From Pseudomonas sp. PDM16 (GTDB lineage Bacteria > Pseudomonadota > Gammaproteobacteria > Pseudomonadales > Pseudomonadaceae): 64,000 nt of DNA. This document shows positions 55,083 through 64,000 of the stretch, piece after piece (the stretch's first letter is position 1; each line of letters begins with the position of its first letter). Made by a program: the position numbers and the translations under genes. Below the pieces are notes generated by a model that was given only the letters and a program-made list of their open reading frames with translations, searched no databases and was not told where the DNA came from. Where the stretch lies: positions 434,001-498,000 of the forward strand of contig NZ_JACVAM010000003.1 of the NCBI RefSeq assembly GCF_014851865.1, given 5' to 3'.

Positions 55083-55529
55083 TTAGGCTGCTACCACGAT
55101 CACCTTGACGGTGGCTTCTACGTCGGTGTGCAGGTGCACAGCAACGTCGAATTCGCCGACCTGGCGGATGGTACCGTTCGGCAGACGCACTTCGGCTTTG
55201 GACACTTCAACGCCAGAGGCGGTCAGTGCTTCGGCGATGTCGTGGGTACCGATGGAACCGAACAGCTTGCCTTCGTCACCGGCCACGGCAGTGATGGTGA
55301 CTTCCAGCTCGGCCAGCTGAGCAGCACGAGATTCGGCGGAAGCCTTCTTCTCGGCAGCGGCTTTTTCCAGCTCGGCGCGACGAGCTTCGAACGCAGCAAC
55401 GTTCTCAGCGGTAGCGGCGGTGGCCTTGCCTTGCGGCAGCAGGTAGTTACGACCGTAACCGGCCTTGACGTTCACCTTGTCGCCCAGGTTGCCCAGGTTG
55501 GCGATTTTTTCCAGCAGGATAACTTCCAT
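55083..55529 (-). CDS. rplI: 50S ribosomal protein L9
   Basis: The 148-residue protein begins with the L9 signature [36 protein letters not shown], then the long connecting helix and the C-terminal domain ([26 protein letters not shown]). Length is typical. It ends the leftward rpsF-rpsR-DUF2232-rplI operon and has its own terminator. Confidence 0.98.
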   Translation of the reverse strand: MEVILLEKIANLGNLGDKVNVKAGYGRNYLLPQGKATAATAENVAAFEARRAELEKAAAEKKASAESRAAQLAELEVTITAVAGDEGKLFGSIGTHDIAEALTASGVEVSKAEVRLPNGTIRQVGEFDVAVHLHTDVEATVKVIVVAA

Positions 55530-55550
55530 TTGGGTCTTACCTCTTAACTT

Positions 55551-56444
55551 TTAACCTTCACCGTTCGCGGGACCGGCGCCGTTATTGCGCGTTCGGCGAC
55601 CGCGAAAATCCATCAGACTGTCGATGGTGGCCGCAGCCACCAGTAACGGATAAACCAGCTGCATAAACAGCAGCAGCGACACGTACAGCCCCACCAGCCA
55701 GAAGCGCGCCAGGCGCCCTGTTGCGGCCAGGCCATGCAGCAGAGCCACACCGGCAAACGCCAGGGGCACACTGCACAGCGGCGTCAGCATGGCCAGCTCC
55801 AGACCCAGATTGGGCGCCAGAAGCATGACCGCCAACAGCCCGAAGGCCAGCGGTGCAGGCAAGCGCAGGGCACGAAACTCGAGCCCGAAGCCGCCGGGGT
55901 TGTACAGCGCCGCCTGCCAGTACCGCCCGAGCATCAGGCAGAGCAGGCTGACGATCTGCAGCAACGCAGCCATCAATCCGGTGAGCACCGGGGCGATCAG
56001 CGCCTCCAGGCGGGTCCGCTCTTCTACCGACATCTGTTGGTAGACCCCATCGAGCATTTGCGGCATCAGCTTGTACAGCTCACCCGCCATTGCTGTGATG
56101 GGTTCGCGGAACACCGCACCCAGAATCACGCCATACACCAGACCAAGGGGGATGCTGGCCAGCACAACCCTCACCCAGGAGTGACCGGCGCGCAACAACA
56201 ACGCCAGCCCCAGCGAACCGAGCAGCACCAGCAAGGTGCGCGGTTCGCCGAAATGCCACCAGACCACGGCCGGTAGCATCGCCCAGGCGAGGATGCCAAC
56301 GGCATCTCTCGGCCCCCGCCGCAGCAGCACTAGGCAACTGGCAGCGGCGCTCAACCAGAACAACAGCGGCACTGCCGCCGAACCGACCACCACTAGGGTG
56401 GCCTGCATGCGGCCGCGCATGATGAAATCAGCCAAGGCGCGCAT
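55551..56444 (-). CDS. DUF2232-type multi-span membrane protein between rpsR and rplI
   Basis: The 297-residue inner-membrane protein has about eight to nine helices (PLLFWLSAAASCLVLL, WAMLPAVVWWHFGEP, LLVLLGSLGLALLL, VVLASIPLGLVYGVILGAVF ..., FWLVGLYVSLLLFMQLVYPLLVAA) and the polar MPQMLDGVYQQMSVEERTRLEALIAP loop. This position, between S18 and L9, is occupied by a YybS/DUF2232-like protein in Pseudomonas. Role unknown. It begins 37 bp after rpsR and ends 21 bp before rplI. Confidence 0.85.
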   Translation of the reverse strand: MRALADFIMRGRMQATLVVVGSAAVPLLFWLSAAASCLVLLRRGPRDAVGILAWAMLPAVVWWHFGEPRTLLVLLGSLGLALLLRAGHSWVRVVLASIPLGLVYGVILGAVFREPITAMAGELYKLMPQMLDGVYQQMSVEERTRLEALIAPVLTGLMAALLQIVSLLCLMLGRYWQAALYNPGGFGLEFRALRLPAPLAFGLLAVMLLAPNLGLELAMLTPLCSVPLAFAGVALLHGLAATGRLARFWLVGLYVSLLLFMQLVYPLLVAAATIDSLMDFRGRRTRNNGAGPANGEG

Positions 56445-56481
56445 GCGATTTATCCCTTACTACGAAATCGACGGTCTGCTA

Positions 56482-56712
56482 TCAACGGCCGTGGCTGTCG
56501 GTGTAGGGCAGCAGGGCCAGGTAGCGGGCGCGCTTGATAGCGACGGCCAGCTGACGCTGGTACTTGGCCTTGGTACCGGTGATACGGCTAGGAACGATCT
56601 TGCCGGTTTCGGATACGTAGGCTTTCAGGGTGTTGAGATCTTTGAAGTCGATCTCTTTCACGCCTTCAGCGGTGAAACGGCAGAATTTACGACGACGGAA
56701 GAAACGTGCCAT
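56482..56712 (-). CDS. rpsR: 30S ribosomal protein S18
   Basis: The 76-residue protein [25 protein letters not shown]... is a standard S18. The conserved [26 protein letters not shown] end is intact. S18 pairs with S6 on the 30S platform, matching the neighbouring rpsF gene. AGGAGCC precedes the ATG. Confidence 0.98.
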   Translation of the reverse strand: MARFFRRRKFCRFTAEGVKEIDFKDLNTLKAYVSETGKIVPSRITGTKAKYQRQLAVAIKRARYLALLPYTDSHGR

Positions 56713-56740
56713 GAATGTGGCTCCTCAATAGATCCGTGGA

Positions 56741-57154
56741 TTACTCGTCAGCGTTGTCGCTGTTGTCACCGTCTTCGCCTTCGGCGGATTCGGTTTCAAC
56801 GCGCTCACGGCGCTCGCGGCGCTCGCTGCGGTTTTCTTCGGCCTTGAGCATCTCGGACTGACCGGTAACGGCTTCGTCGCGACGGATGACCAGGTTACGG
56901 ATCACGGCGTCGTTGTAGCGGAAGTTGTCTTCCAGCTCGGCCAGGGCTTTGCCGCTGCACTCAACGTTCAGCATCACGTAGTGAGCCTTGTGAACATTGT
57001 TGATGGCGTAGGCCAGCTGGCGACGACCCCAGTCTTCCAGGCGGTGGATTTTGCCGCCGTCTTCTTCGATCAGCTTGGTGTAACGCTCGACCATGCCGCC
57101 GACTTGCTCGCTCTGGTCCGGGTGAACCAGGAAGATGATTTCGTAATGACGCAT
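56741..57154 (-). CDS. rpsF: 30S ribosomal protein S6
   Basis: The 137-residue protein begins [21 protein letters not shown] and has the S6 core ([32 protein letters not shown]). The C-terminal ~40 residues are an acidic, disordered tail ([16 protein letters not shown]) of the kind that receives added glutamates by RimK in Pseudomonas and E. coli. AAGGAGC precedes the ATG. Confidence 0.98.
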   Translation of the reverse strand: MRHYEIIFLVHPDQSEQVGGMVERYTKLIEEDGGKIHRLEDWGRRQLAYAINNVHKAHYVMLNVECSGKALAELEDNFRYNDAVIRNLVIRRDEAVTGQSEMLKAEENRSERRERRERVETESAEGEDGDNSDNADE

Positions 57155-57302
57155 GAATGCTCCTTACGGGTTGTAGCCTGCCAACAGAAGGTGGTCAGGC
57201 AAGGAGTGAATGACTCGTTTGAACTTGCCGAAGCGAAGGCGCGCAAGCGCCTGCCGTCACGGCAAGGGGCGACATTCTAGAGAAGCCCCCTGCCGCACGC
57301 AA
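57155..57302 (-). promoter_or_regulatory. rpsF operon promoter and structured leader
   Basis: -35 TTGCGT (57302-57297), 17-bp spacer, -10 TAGAAT (57279-57274) with a GC-rich discriminator (GTCGCCCC), as expected for a stringently controlled ribosomal promoter. The ~110-nt leader contains GC hairpins (GGCGCGCAAGCGCC, and GCCTG...CAGGC at 57176-57200). It could hold an S6:S18 autoregulatory site, but I could not confirm the motif. Confidence 0.55.
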
Positions 57303-57315
57303 GGCGAATTGGCGA

Positions 57316-58086
57316 TTATTTGAACAGCCGTCCGGCCTTGGGCATGACCGCGCGGCGCTGGCGCACCGCCTCGAACAGACAGACGCCGGTGGCGACCGAG
57401 ACGTTGAGACTGCTGACGCTGCCGCCCATCGGCAGCTTCACCAGATAGTCGCAGTGCTCGCGGGTCAGGCGGCGCATACCCTTACCCTCGGCGCCCATGA
57501 CCAGCACCGTGGGGCCGGTCATGTCGAGCTGATACAGCTCCTGATCGACCTCGCCGGCGGTGCCGACGATCCACAAGCCTTTCTTCTGCAGCTTTTCCAG
57601 GGTGCGCGCCAGGTTGGTCACCGCCACCAGCGGGATCACCTCGGCGGCGCCGCAAGCCACCTTGCGCACGGTGGCGTTGAGGGTGGCCGACTTGTCCTTG
57701 GGCACGATCACCGCCTGGGCGCCGGCGGCATCGGCGGTGCGCAGGCAGGCGCCGAGGTTGTGCGGGTCGGTCACGCCGTCCAGCACCAGCAACAGCGCCG
57801 GGCCTTCGCTACGCTCGAGCAGCTCGTCGAGCATGTTCTCGCCCCACACCTGGCTCGGGCTGACCTCAGCGACCACACCCTGGTGCACGCCCTCGGCCCA
57901 CTCATCCAGTTCCTGGCGATCTTTGTTGCCGACCGGGACGCGATTCTGCCCAGCCAGCTCCAGCAGGGTCTGCACCCGCGGGTCCTGGCGACTCTCGGCC
58001 AGCCACAGCTGCTTGACCCGCTTGGGATGGTGGCGCAGCAATGCCTCGACGGCATGCACGCCGTAGACCTTCTCCAGCTGGCTCAT
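57316..58086 (-). CDS. rlmB: 23S rRNA (guanosine2251-2'-O)-methyltransferase RlmB
   Basis: The 256-residue SPOUT enzyme methylates G2251 in the peptidyl-transferase P-loop. Marks are EKVYGVHAVEALLRHHPKRVKQLW, LLVLDGVTDPHNLGACLRTADAAG, VLVMGAEGKGMRRLTREHCD (knot/SAM site) and KLPMGGSVSSLNVSVATGVCLFE. It starts 4 bp inside the end of rnr (overlap), so the two are co-transcribed. Its end is 14 bp from the -35 of the rpsF promoter. Confidence 0.97.
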   Translation of the reverse strand: MSQLEKVYGVHAVEALLRHHPKRVKQLWLAESRQDPRVQTLLELAGQNRVPVGNKDRQELDEWAEGVHQGVVAEVSPSQVWGENMLDELLERSEGPALLLVLDGVTDPHNLGACLRTADAAGAQAVIVPKDKSATLNATVRKVACGAAEVIPLVAVTNLARTLEKLQKKGLWIVGTAGEVDQELYQLDMTGPTVLVMGAEGKGMRRLTREHCDYLVKLPMGGSVSSLNVSVATGVCLFEAVRQRRAVMPKAGRLFK

Positions 58087-60611
58087 CGCTTCGCCTTACG
58101 CTTGCTGCTCGGCTTGCCGGCCGCAGGCGCGGCGCCGCCCGACTTGGGCGCACCCTTGCGATGGGACGAAGGCTTCTTGGCCGCACCACTCTTGCTCGCA
58201 GGTGCCTTACCGCCGCTTTTCTTGGCGCCATCGAGCAGCGCCTTCTTCACGTCGCGGCTCTTCTGCACGTCGGCATTGCCGAAGCCGGCAGACTTCGGCG
58301 CAGGCTTCTTGCGCCCGTCGCTACCGGCACGGCCGCGGCCGGCCGGCGCCTTGTCGGCCTTGCCTTCGCTCAGCTCGAACTCGATCTTGCGCTCGTCCAG
58401 ATCGACGCGCATGACCTTCACTTCCACGCTGTCGCCGAGGCGGAAGCTACGCCCGCTGCGCTCGCCGGACAGACGATGGTGCACCGGGTCGAAGTGGTAG
58501 TAGTCGCCCGGCAGCGCGGTGACGTGGACCAGACCTTCGACATAGATATCCTTCAGCTCGACGAAGATGCCGAAGCCGGTCGCCGCAGTGATCACACCTT
58601 CGAAGGTCTCGCCGACGCGATCCTGCATGAACTCGCACTTGAGCCAGTTGACCACGTCACGGGTCGCCTCGTCGGCACGACGCTCGGTCATCGAGCACTG
58701 CTCGCCGAGTTTCTCCAGCGCCGCCTCGTCGTACGGATAGATGCGTGCCTTGGGCATGCTCGCCGCACCAGCGCGCTGCACGTGCTTGGTCTCACGTTTG
58801 GAACGAATCACGCTGCGAATGGCGCGATGCACCAGCAGGTCCGGGTAACGGCGGATCGGCGAAGTGAAGTGGGTATAGGCCTCGTAATTCAGACCGAAGT
58901 GGCCGTTGTTGTCAGCGCTATACACCGCCTGGCTCAGCGAGCGCAGCATCACGGTCTGGATCAGATGGAAGTCCGGACGCCCCTGAATGCTGGCCAGCAG
59001 CTTCTGGTAGTCCTTTGGCACCGGCGCCTGCTTGCCCTTGTGCAGGGCCAGACCCAGCTCACCGAGGAATGCCTTGAGCTTCTCCACGCGCTCGGCCGGC
59101 GGGCCATCGTGCACGCGGTACAGCGAAGGCATCGAGTGATCGAGCATGAAGCGCGCGGTGGCCACGTTAGCCGCCAGCATGCATTCCTCGATCAGCTTGT
59201 GTGCGTCGTTGCGCTGGGTCGGACGGATCTCGGCGATCTTGCGCCCGGCACCGAAGACGATACGCGTCTCCTGGGTCTCGAAGTCGATGGCGCCACGCTC
59301 GTGACGGGCGGCCAGCAGCACCTGATACAGGGAGTAGAGCTGCTTGAGGTGCGGCAGGACTTCCTTGTATTCCTCGCGCAGGGACTTGCCTTCGCTGCTC
59401 TTGGGCTGCTCCAGCATGTAGCTGACCTTGTTGTAGGTCAGGCGCGCATGGGAGTGGATGACCGCCTCGTAGAACTGGTAGTCGACCAGCTCGCCGGACT
59501 TGGACATGCTCATTTCGCAGACCATGGCCAGACGGTCGACGTGCGGGTTCAGCGAGCACAGACCGTTGGACAGCTCTTCCGGCAGCATGGGCACCACGCG
59601 CTCGGGGAAGTACACCGAGTTGCCGCGCTTCTGCGCCTCTTCGTCCAGCGCCGAACCGACCTTGACGTAGTGCGACACGTCAGCGATGGCGACATAGAGC
59701 TTCCAGCCGCCGGAGAACAGCTTCCAGCGGCTGCTGTTCTTCTCGCAATAGACAGCATCGTCGAAGTCGCGGGCGTCCTCGCCATCAATAGTGACGAACG
59801 GCAGGTGACGCAGGTCGACCCGGTTCTCCTTGTCCTTCTCTTCCACCTGCGGCTTGAGCTTGCGCGCTTCTTTAGTCACTGCATCCGGCCAGACATGCGG
59901 GATGTCGTAGCTGCGCAGCGCCACGTCGATCTCCATGCCCGGCGCCATGTAGTTGCCGATCACTTCAACGATGTCGCCCTGCGGCTGGAAGCGCGAAGTC
60001 GGCCAGTGGGTGATCTTGATCGCGACGAACTGGCCGATCCTGGCACCGCCAGTACGCCCCGGAGTAACCAGCACTTCTTGCTGGATCTTCGGATTGTCGG
60101 CCTCGACGAAGCCGATGCCGGCCTCCTCGAAGTAGCGACCGACGATAGTCTCATGGGCACGTTCGATGACTTCGACGATGGCGCCCTCGCGGCGACCACG
60201 GCGGTCCAGACCGGAGACGCGGGCCAGTACGCGGTCGCCATCGAACACCAGGCGCATCTGCGCCGGGCTGAGGAACAGGTCGTCACTGCCGTCATCCGGG
60301 ATCATGAAGCCGAAGCCGTCGCGGTGGCCGCTGATACGACCGCGGAGCAGGTCGAGCTTATCAACAGGCGCGTAGGTGCCGCGGCGGGTGTAGATAAGCT
60401 GGCCGTCGCGTTCCATGGCGCGCAGGCGGCGACGCAGCGCTTCGAGCTGCTCGTCGGTGGTCAGACTGAACTCCTCCACCAGCTCCTCGCGGGCAGCGGG
60501 CGAACCGCGCTCGGACAGGTGCTGCAGGATCAGCTCGCGGCTGGGAATGGGGTTGTCGTATTTTTCCGCCTCACGGGCGGCCTCGGGATCGAGGGATTGC
60601 CAATCGGCCAT
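58083..60611 (-). CDS. rnr: Ribonuclease R
   Basis: The 842-residue RNase II-family 3'-5' exoribonuclease degrades structured RNA. N-terminal winged-helix RNAse_R part (residues 1-90), cold-shock OB domains, the RNB catalytic core (VTIDGEDARDFDDAVYCEKN with the metal-binding aspartates), an S1 domain (RVGETFEGVITAATGFGIFVELKDIYVEGLVHVTAL) and a Lys/Ser/Gly-rich basic tail (about residues 740-842). Length is usual. It is preceded by a ~95-bp gap containing the tRNA promoter on the other side. Confidence 0.96.
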   Translation of the reverse strand: MADWQSLDPEAAREAEKYDNPIPSRELILQHLSERGSPAAREELVEEFSLTTDEQLEALRRRLRAMERDGQLIYTRRGTYAPVDKLDLLRGRISGHRDGFGFMIPDDGSDDLFLSPAQMRLVFDGDRVLARVSGLDRRGRREGAIVEVIERAHETIVGRYFEEAGIGFVEADNPKIQQEVLVTPGRTGGARIGQFVAIKITHWPTSRFQPQGDIVEVIGNYMAPGMEIDVALRSYDIPHVWPDAVTKEARKLKPQVEEKDKENRVDLRHLPFVTIDGEDARDFDDAVYCEKNSSRWKLFSGGWKLYVAIADVSHYVKVGSALDEEAQKRGNSVYFPERVVPMLPEELSNGLCSLNPHVDRLAMVCEMSMSKSGELVDYQFYEAVIHSHARLTYNKVSYMLEQPKSSEGKSLREEYKEVLPHLKQLYSLYQVLLAARHERGAIDFETQETRIVFGAGRKIAEIRPTQRNDAHKLIEECMLAANVATARFMLDHSMPSLYRVHDGPPAERVEKLKAFLGELGLALHKGKQAPVPKDYQKLLASIQGRPDFHLIQTVMLRSLSQAVYSADNNGHFGLNYEAYTHFTSPIRRYPDLLVHRAIRSVIRSKRETKHVQRAGAASMPKARIYPYDEAALEKLGEQCSMTERRADEATRDVVNWLKCEFMQDRVGETFEGVITAATGFGIFVELKDIYVEGLVHVTALPGDYYHFDPVHHRLSGERSGRSFRLGDSVEVKVMRVDLDERKIEFELSEGKADKAPAGRGRAGSDGRKKPAPKSAGFGNADVQKSRDVKKALLDGAKKSGGKAPASKSGAAKKPSSHRKGAPKSGGAAPAAGKPSSKRKAKR

Positions 60612-60714
60612 TAAGTGAAATCACCTTTACGCATATATAGATGGTGTGCCATGCCCCTATTGAAGCGCGAAACGGCATCGGGGGTCAGCACAATAATTTT
60701 TTCGCCATCAGGGG

Positions 60715-60743
60715 TTTACAAGCAAAAGGGTGCTCCGTATAGT
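60715..60743 (+). promoter_or_regulatory. Promoter for the tRNA-Leu pair
   Basis: TTTACA (60715-60720), 17-bp spacer, TATAGT (60738-60743), followed by a GC-rich discriminator TCGCGCCC. Start of transcription near 60750, about 58 nt before the first tRNA. Confidence 0.75.
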
Positions 60744-60807
60744 TCGCGCCCACAGCGTTGCTGAGACGTTGTAACACGGAAGCGACTGAGTAATCATAGT
60801 TTCCCGT

Positions 60808-60894
60808 GCCCAGGTGGCGGAATTGGTAGACGCACTAGGTTCAGGTCCTAGCGGTGGCAACACCGTGGAAGTTCGAGTCTTCTCCTGGGCACCA
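60808..60894 (+). tRNA. tRNA-Leu (CAG anticodon), first copy
   Basis: The 87-nt class II tRNA has acceptor arms GCCCAGG/CCTGGGC, an anticodon stem CTAGG/CCTAG with loop TTCAGGT (anticodon CAG, reading CUG), a long variable arm, TTCGAGT in the T loop and an encoded CCA end. CUG is a major leucine codon in this GC-rich genome. Terminator hairpin follows at once. Confidence 0.97.
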
Positions 60895-60902
60895 CTCTTC
60901 AG

Positions 60903-60933
60903 AAACCGAGCCAAACAGCTCGGTTTCGCTTTT
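60903..60933 (+). terminator. Hairpin terminator after the first tRNA-Leu
   Basis: AAACCGAGC-CAAACA-GCTCGGTTT followed by CGCTTTT. Confidence 0.8.
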
Positions 60934-61001
60934 AACGGAGCAGCTTCCGTACCGTGAAAACGGTGAATGCTGCAAAAGTCGGCGAGCAATTGTCGCAATG
61001 T

Positions 61002-61088
61002 GCCCAGGTGGCGGAATTGGTAGACGCACTAGGTTCAGGTCCTAGCGGTGGCAACACCGTGGAAGTTCGAGTCTTCTCCTGGGCACCA
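61002..61088 (+). tRNA. tRNA-Leu (CAG anticodon), second copy
   Basis: An identical 87-nt copy of the upstream tRNA-Leu, with encoded CCA. Its downstream flank also repeats CTCTTCA, but the terminator stem differs slightly (AAAACCGAGC-TAATG-GCTCGGTTTT). No clear separate promoter is seen, so it may be read from the first promoter through a leaky terminator. Confidence 0.97.
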
Positions 61089-61099
61089 CTCTTCAAAGC

Positions 61100-61131
61100 A
61101 AAACCGAGCTAATGGCTCGGTTTTGTCTTTT
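61100..61131 (+). terminator. Hairpin terminator after the second tRNA-Leu
   Basis: AAAACCGAGC-TAATG-GCTCGGTTTT, followed by GTCTTTT. Confidence 0.85.
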
Positions 61132-61196
61132 CTGGTGTCTGCAAATCTCTGCAGCAGGAGCAGCCCCAGGTCGGGCTACTCCCCACGCCCAGGCCG

Positions 61197-63131
61197 TCAG
61201 ACCTTGAACTGGGCGAAGCTAGCCTTGAGCTGAGCCACCAGGCCATCCACCACCCTGCCGCTGGCCACTGTCTCACTGACCGCCTGCGCTGCACGCTGGG
61301 CCTCGCTGTGAATCACCTCAACCCGACCGCGCACAGCCGAGGCACCATCGGCCTGGTGGGCAGCGGAACGGGTCGCGGTGTCGATCGCACCATGTACCTC
61401 GTCCACCGACGCCTGCACAGACTGCTGCAGGCGCGCGCTGTCGCGCAGCGCCTGCAATCCTTCGGCCGCCTGGCCGCCGGCCTGACCGATCACAGCCACC
61501 GCCTCGCGCGCCCCCTGCTGCAAAGCAGTAATGTGAGCCTGGATGTCGCCGGTGGATTGCTGGGTCTTGCTCGCCAGGGCACGCACCTCGTCGGCGACCA
61601 CGGCAAAGCCTCGACCACTCTCTCCCGCCCGCGCCGCCTCGATAGCCGCATTCAAGGCCAGCAGGTTGGTCTGCTCGGCGATGGACTGGATAACCGTCAG
61701 CACCACCTCGATCTGCTCACTCTGCTTGGCCAGCTTCTCGATTACCGCCGAGCCGCTGTCGACCCGCGCCACCAGCGCCTCGATCAGGCTGCCGACCTTG
61801 CTGGCGATAGCGGCATTCTCATGGGCCGCCTGGCGGATCGCCGCGACACGCTGCTGAGCATCATGCATGGCCCGGCTCTCGGCCTGGGCCGCCGCCGCCA
61901 TCTCCTCCAGTGCTTGCAGGCTGCCAGCCACCTCATCGCGCTGGCGCCCAGCCGCCGCTTCAGCCGCAGCGCTACGCTGGGCCAGGCTGCGAATCTCCTC
62001 ACCGGTGCGCTGTGCCACTTCACCCGCTTCGCGGACGATGGGTTGCAGCTTGGCGATGAACCGGTTGACCGCATCGGCCATCTCGCCGACCTCGTCGTTG
62101 CTGTCCAACTGTACCCGGCGAGTCAGATCCCCCTCGCCGGCAGCCAGGTCCTTGAGCGCGGCGATCAACAGCTGCAGGCGACTGAGCACACGCCAGCCAA
62201 GCACCAAGGCCACAACGGCCAGGGTCAGCAGACCGACCACCAGCAGGCCACTCGCAATTCGCCAGCGCAGGCTTTCGGCAGCCTGCTGCACAGTCTCGCT
62301 GCCGTTGCGCGCCATGTCGGTGGTAGCCTGCTCAGCCAGCTGCAGGCGTTGCTGCAGGGCCTGAGTGCTGTCTTGGGCTGCGCCGGAGAGACTCTTATCC
62401 ACCAGCTCGCCCGCGCTGCCGACCAGGGTGGCGAAACGAGCATCCAGCGCGGTCAACTCCTGCTCCACGCCGTCCAGCGACATGCCCAGTTGCACCTTGC
62501 CGATGGGCGCCCCCATTGGATTGATCTCCACCTCGACCAGATGCACCTTGGGATCACGTGAAGCAGCGTCAACCAACTTGGCCAGCGCAGTATCTCCCTG
62601 CCCCACCGCCACCAACTCGCGCACGCGCGGATTGCTGCGGTTGAAGTTGCGCGTCAGACGCTGCCCCTGAGCGTCGTAGAACACGGCGAAAAGCACGGCC
62701 GGATCACGCTGGACAATACGAGTCAGTGCGGTCAAAGCCGGGGCGTCGTTGTCCCAGATGGCCTTGGGTGCAACACCAGCGAGCAACTGAGCGATGGAGC
62801 TGCCCGACTGCTTGAGATTCTCTTCCAGCACCTGGCGCAACTGCGTCTGTTCATCCTTGAGCTGACCTGTCAGTCCACCGGAAAGGCGCTGGCGAGTATT
62901 GGTGGAGAGCGCAGCCAGGCCGGCGCGCATCTCATCCTCGGCACTGCCCAACTCGTCGGCAAGGCGCTGGCTCTCGCCCCCCAGACGCTGGGTCAAGTCG
63001 TTGACCAGGCTATCGACAGTGGCGCGCGTCAGCCAGACGGCGATGCCGACCTGCGCCAGCATGGCGAGCCCGAGGGCAATGAATACGGGGCGCAGCAACC
63101 GACTGCGCAACAGCGAGAACAGAACGGACAC
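61197..63131 (-). CDS. Methyl-accepting chemotaxis protein
   Basis: The 644-residue receptor has one N-terminal membrane helix (about residues 13-33, [19 protein letters not shown]), a periplasmic sensor part (about 40-285) of double-dCACHE or related kind, a second helix ([22 protein letters not shown]), a HAMP domain and the signalling hairpin with [35 protein letters not shown]. The ligand is unknown. A GTG start at 63131 has AAGGAG 7 nt upstream; the open frame reaches 63173 but crosses that ribosome site. The region between this gene and tolC holds only a terminator. Confidence 0.93.
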   Translation of the reverse strand: MSVLFSLLRSRLLRPVFIALGLAMLAQVGIAVWLTRATVDSLVNDLTQRLGGESQRLADELGSAEDEMRAGLAALSTNTRQRLSGGLTGQLKDEQTQLRQVLEENLKQSGSSIAQLLAGVAPKAIWDNDAPALTALTRIVQRDPAVLFAVFYDAQGQRLTRNFNRSNPRVRELVAVGQGDTALAKLVDAASRDPKVHLVEVEINPMGAPIGKVQLGMSLDGVEQELTALDARFATLVGSAGELVDKSLSGAAQDSTQALQQRLQLAEQATTDMARNGSETVQQAAESLRWRIASGLLVVGLLTLAVVALVLGWRVLSRLQLLIAALKDLAAGEGDLTRRVQLDSNDEVGEMADAVNRFIAKLQPIVREAGEVAQRTGEEIRSLAQRSAAAEAAAGRQRDEVAGSLQALEEMAAAAQAESRAMHDAQQRVAAIRQAAHENAAIASKVGSLIEALVARVDSGSAVIEKLAKQSEQIEVVLTVIQSIAEQTNLLALNAAIEAARAGESGRGFAVVADEVRALASKTQQSTGDIQAHITALQQGAREAVAVIGQAGGQAAEGLQALRDSARLQQSVQASVDEVHGAIDTATRSAAHQADGASAVRGRVEVIHSEAQRAAQAVSETVASGRVVDGLVAQLKASFAQFKV

Positions 63132-63228
63132 AACGAAACTCCTTCCGGTCAGGCGACCTGATGCCAATTGCATCGGCCGCGCTCAGCAAAGCTGTAGCTA
63201 AGCAAGGTATAGGCCAAATGCCAGCATA

Positions 63229-63255
63229 AAAAAAAGCCCCGCAGATGCGGGGCTT
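63229..63255 (-). terminator. Rho-independent terminator of the TolC-family gene
   Basis: AAGCCCCGCA-GA-TGCGGGGCTT with a long T-run on the minus strand (9 T's). It ends the tolC-like transcript before the chemoreceptor gene. Confidence 0.93.
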
Positions 63256-63271
63256 CGATTTCGCGTGTCGA

Positions 63272-64000
63272 TCAGTACTCCGGGTTGCCCCTAAGCTGAG
63301 ATTCCGCAGCCTTGGCCAGATCCGGAGGCAGGAAGTCCTGGTCTGGGTTGTAATCCGGCTTGAGGAAGCTGGACAGAGCTTCCAGATCGGTCGGTGCCAG
63401 CGTTCCGGCGGCCTGTTTCAGACGCAGGTTATTGAGGATGTAATCGTAGCGGGCATCGTTGTAGTTGCGCACCGAACTGTATAGCTGGCGCTGGGCATCG
63501 AGCACGTCGACGATGTTACGTGTACCGACCTGGTAGCCAATCTCGGTGGCCTCCAGGGCGCTCTGGTTGGAGATGATCGACTGGCGGCGCGCTTGCACGG
63601 TTTCCACGTCGGTATTCACCGCACGGTGCAGGTTACGGGTGTTTTCCACGACCTGGCGGCGCAGGCTTTCGCGCTCCTGTTCGCTCTGGGTCAGGCGATG
63701 GTAGGCCTCGCGCACCTGGGAGCTGGTCAGGCCGCCGCTGTAGATCGGGATGTTCAGCTGCAGGCCGATGCTGGTCTGTTCGGCATCGCCGTTATAGGGT
63801 GAGGACAGATCGTTGTTGGTGAAGCCGAGGGAGTCGTTGTCCCCCTTCTGATACTGAGCCACGGCGTCCAAGGTCGGCGCATGGCCAGCCTTGTTCTGAC
63901 GCAGAGTCTCTTCGGCAGCATCCACCGCGTAGTTGCTGGCCTGCAGGTTGAGGTTCTGCTGGGCGGCGGTATCAACCCAGGCCTTGGCGTCGTTCGGCGT
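63272..64000 (-). CDS. tolC: TolC-family outer-membrane channel, C-terminal part (runs off the right edge)
   Basis: The 242 visible residues are the C-terminal half of a TolC-type trimeric outer-membrane channel for type I secretion and efflux. The reading frame is open to the window edge. The conserved pattern is GLQLNIPIYSGGLTSSQVREA, then SALEATEIGYQVGTRNIVDVLDAQRQLYSSVRNYNDARYDYI and the tail NLRLKQAAGTLAPTDLEALSS, characteristic of TolC itself and of OpmH. The N-terminal half and signal peptide are outside the window. Confidence 0.9.
   Translation of the reverse strand, partial: TPNDAKAWVDTAAQQNLNLQASNYAVDAAEETLRQNKAGHAPTLDAVAQYQKGDNDSLGFTNNDLSSPYNGDAEQTSIGLQLNIPIYSGGLTSSQVREAYHRLTQSEQERESLRRQVVENTRNLHRAVNTDVETVQARRQSIISNQSALEATEIGYQVGTRNIVDVLDAQRQLYSSVRNYNDARYDYILNNLRLKQAAGTLAPTDLEALSSFLKPDYNPDQDFLPPDLAKAAESQLRGNPEY

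Noticed and set aside
58041..60614. An 857-codon plus-strand open frame opposite rnr.
   Set aside because: RNase R on the minus strand is unmistakable; the plus frame lacks any motif.

Overview
The window is chromosomal DNA from a high-GC gammaproteobacterium, almost certainly a Pseudomonas of the P. mendocina/oleovorans or P. aeruginosa type. Supporting marks are a CIO-type (cyanide-insensitive) bd oxidase with a perfect ANR box, a TtgABC/MexAB-OprM-type RND pump with a divergent TtgR-type repressor, a NicD-like diguanylate cyclase beside alr and ygiQ, and the rnr-rlmB-rpsF-rpsR-rplI-dnaB block. I see no prophage, insertion sequence, integrase or CRISPR array. The content is mostly core genome, with some accessory genes and small repeats.

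Layout. 1-8.9 kb: 5' part of radA, an MltF-like lytic transglycosylase, a GNAT protein, two divergent DUF465 (YdcH-like) proteins around an ANR-type box, mscL, a TerC/CBS membrane protein, an FprB-type ferredoxin-NADP reductase, an orphan TRAP solute-binding protein and rlmG. 8.9-12.9 kb: a FecI/FecR/TonB-receptor surface-signalling operon. 13.0-15.6 kb: cioAB plus a 40-residue DUF2474 subunit. 15.6-17.1 kb: a metal module (DUF3703, short CDF transporter, divergent MerR regulator with a 19-bp-spacer promoter). 17.2-17.7 kb: a secreted protein of eleven perfect-length 14-residue repeats, the most unusual gene here. 17.8-21.5 kb: SecD-P1-like lipoprotein, DJ-1 protein, NCS2 purine permease and trmA. 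21.5-28.1 kb: ttgABC-ttgR efflux system.

28.1-40.3 kb: DUF4345 membrane protein, DUF411 metal-binding protein, ypfJ, AraC regulator, FATP-type acyl-CoA synthetase, a four-gene overlapping operon (GNAT, double-nitroreductase SagB-like protein, tesB, HAD phosphatase), a histone-deacetylase-like hydrolase framed by two hairpin-forming repeat elements, a class V aminotransferase and an HI0933-type flavoprotein. 40.3-47.2 kb: a three-gene transglutaminase / circularly permuted ATP-grasp-alpha-E / transglutaminase-DUF2126 operon, predicted to build or modify peptides. 47.2-52.2 kb: ANR-boxed hemerythrin, ygiQ and the nicD-like cyclase. 52.2-60.7 kb: alr, dnaB, rplI, DUF2232 protein, rpsR, rpsF, rlmB, rnr, all leftward. 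60.7-64 kb: two identical tRNA-Leu(CAG) genes, a chemoreceptor, and the 3' part of a TolC-family channel cut by the window edge.

Shared themes are low oxygen (ANR boxes at cioA, the DUF465 pair and the hemerythrin), envelope transport, and peptide or protein modification enzymes of unknown substrate. All functional calls rest on motifs and recalled family knowledge; no database search was run.
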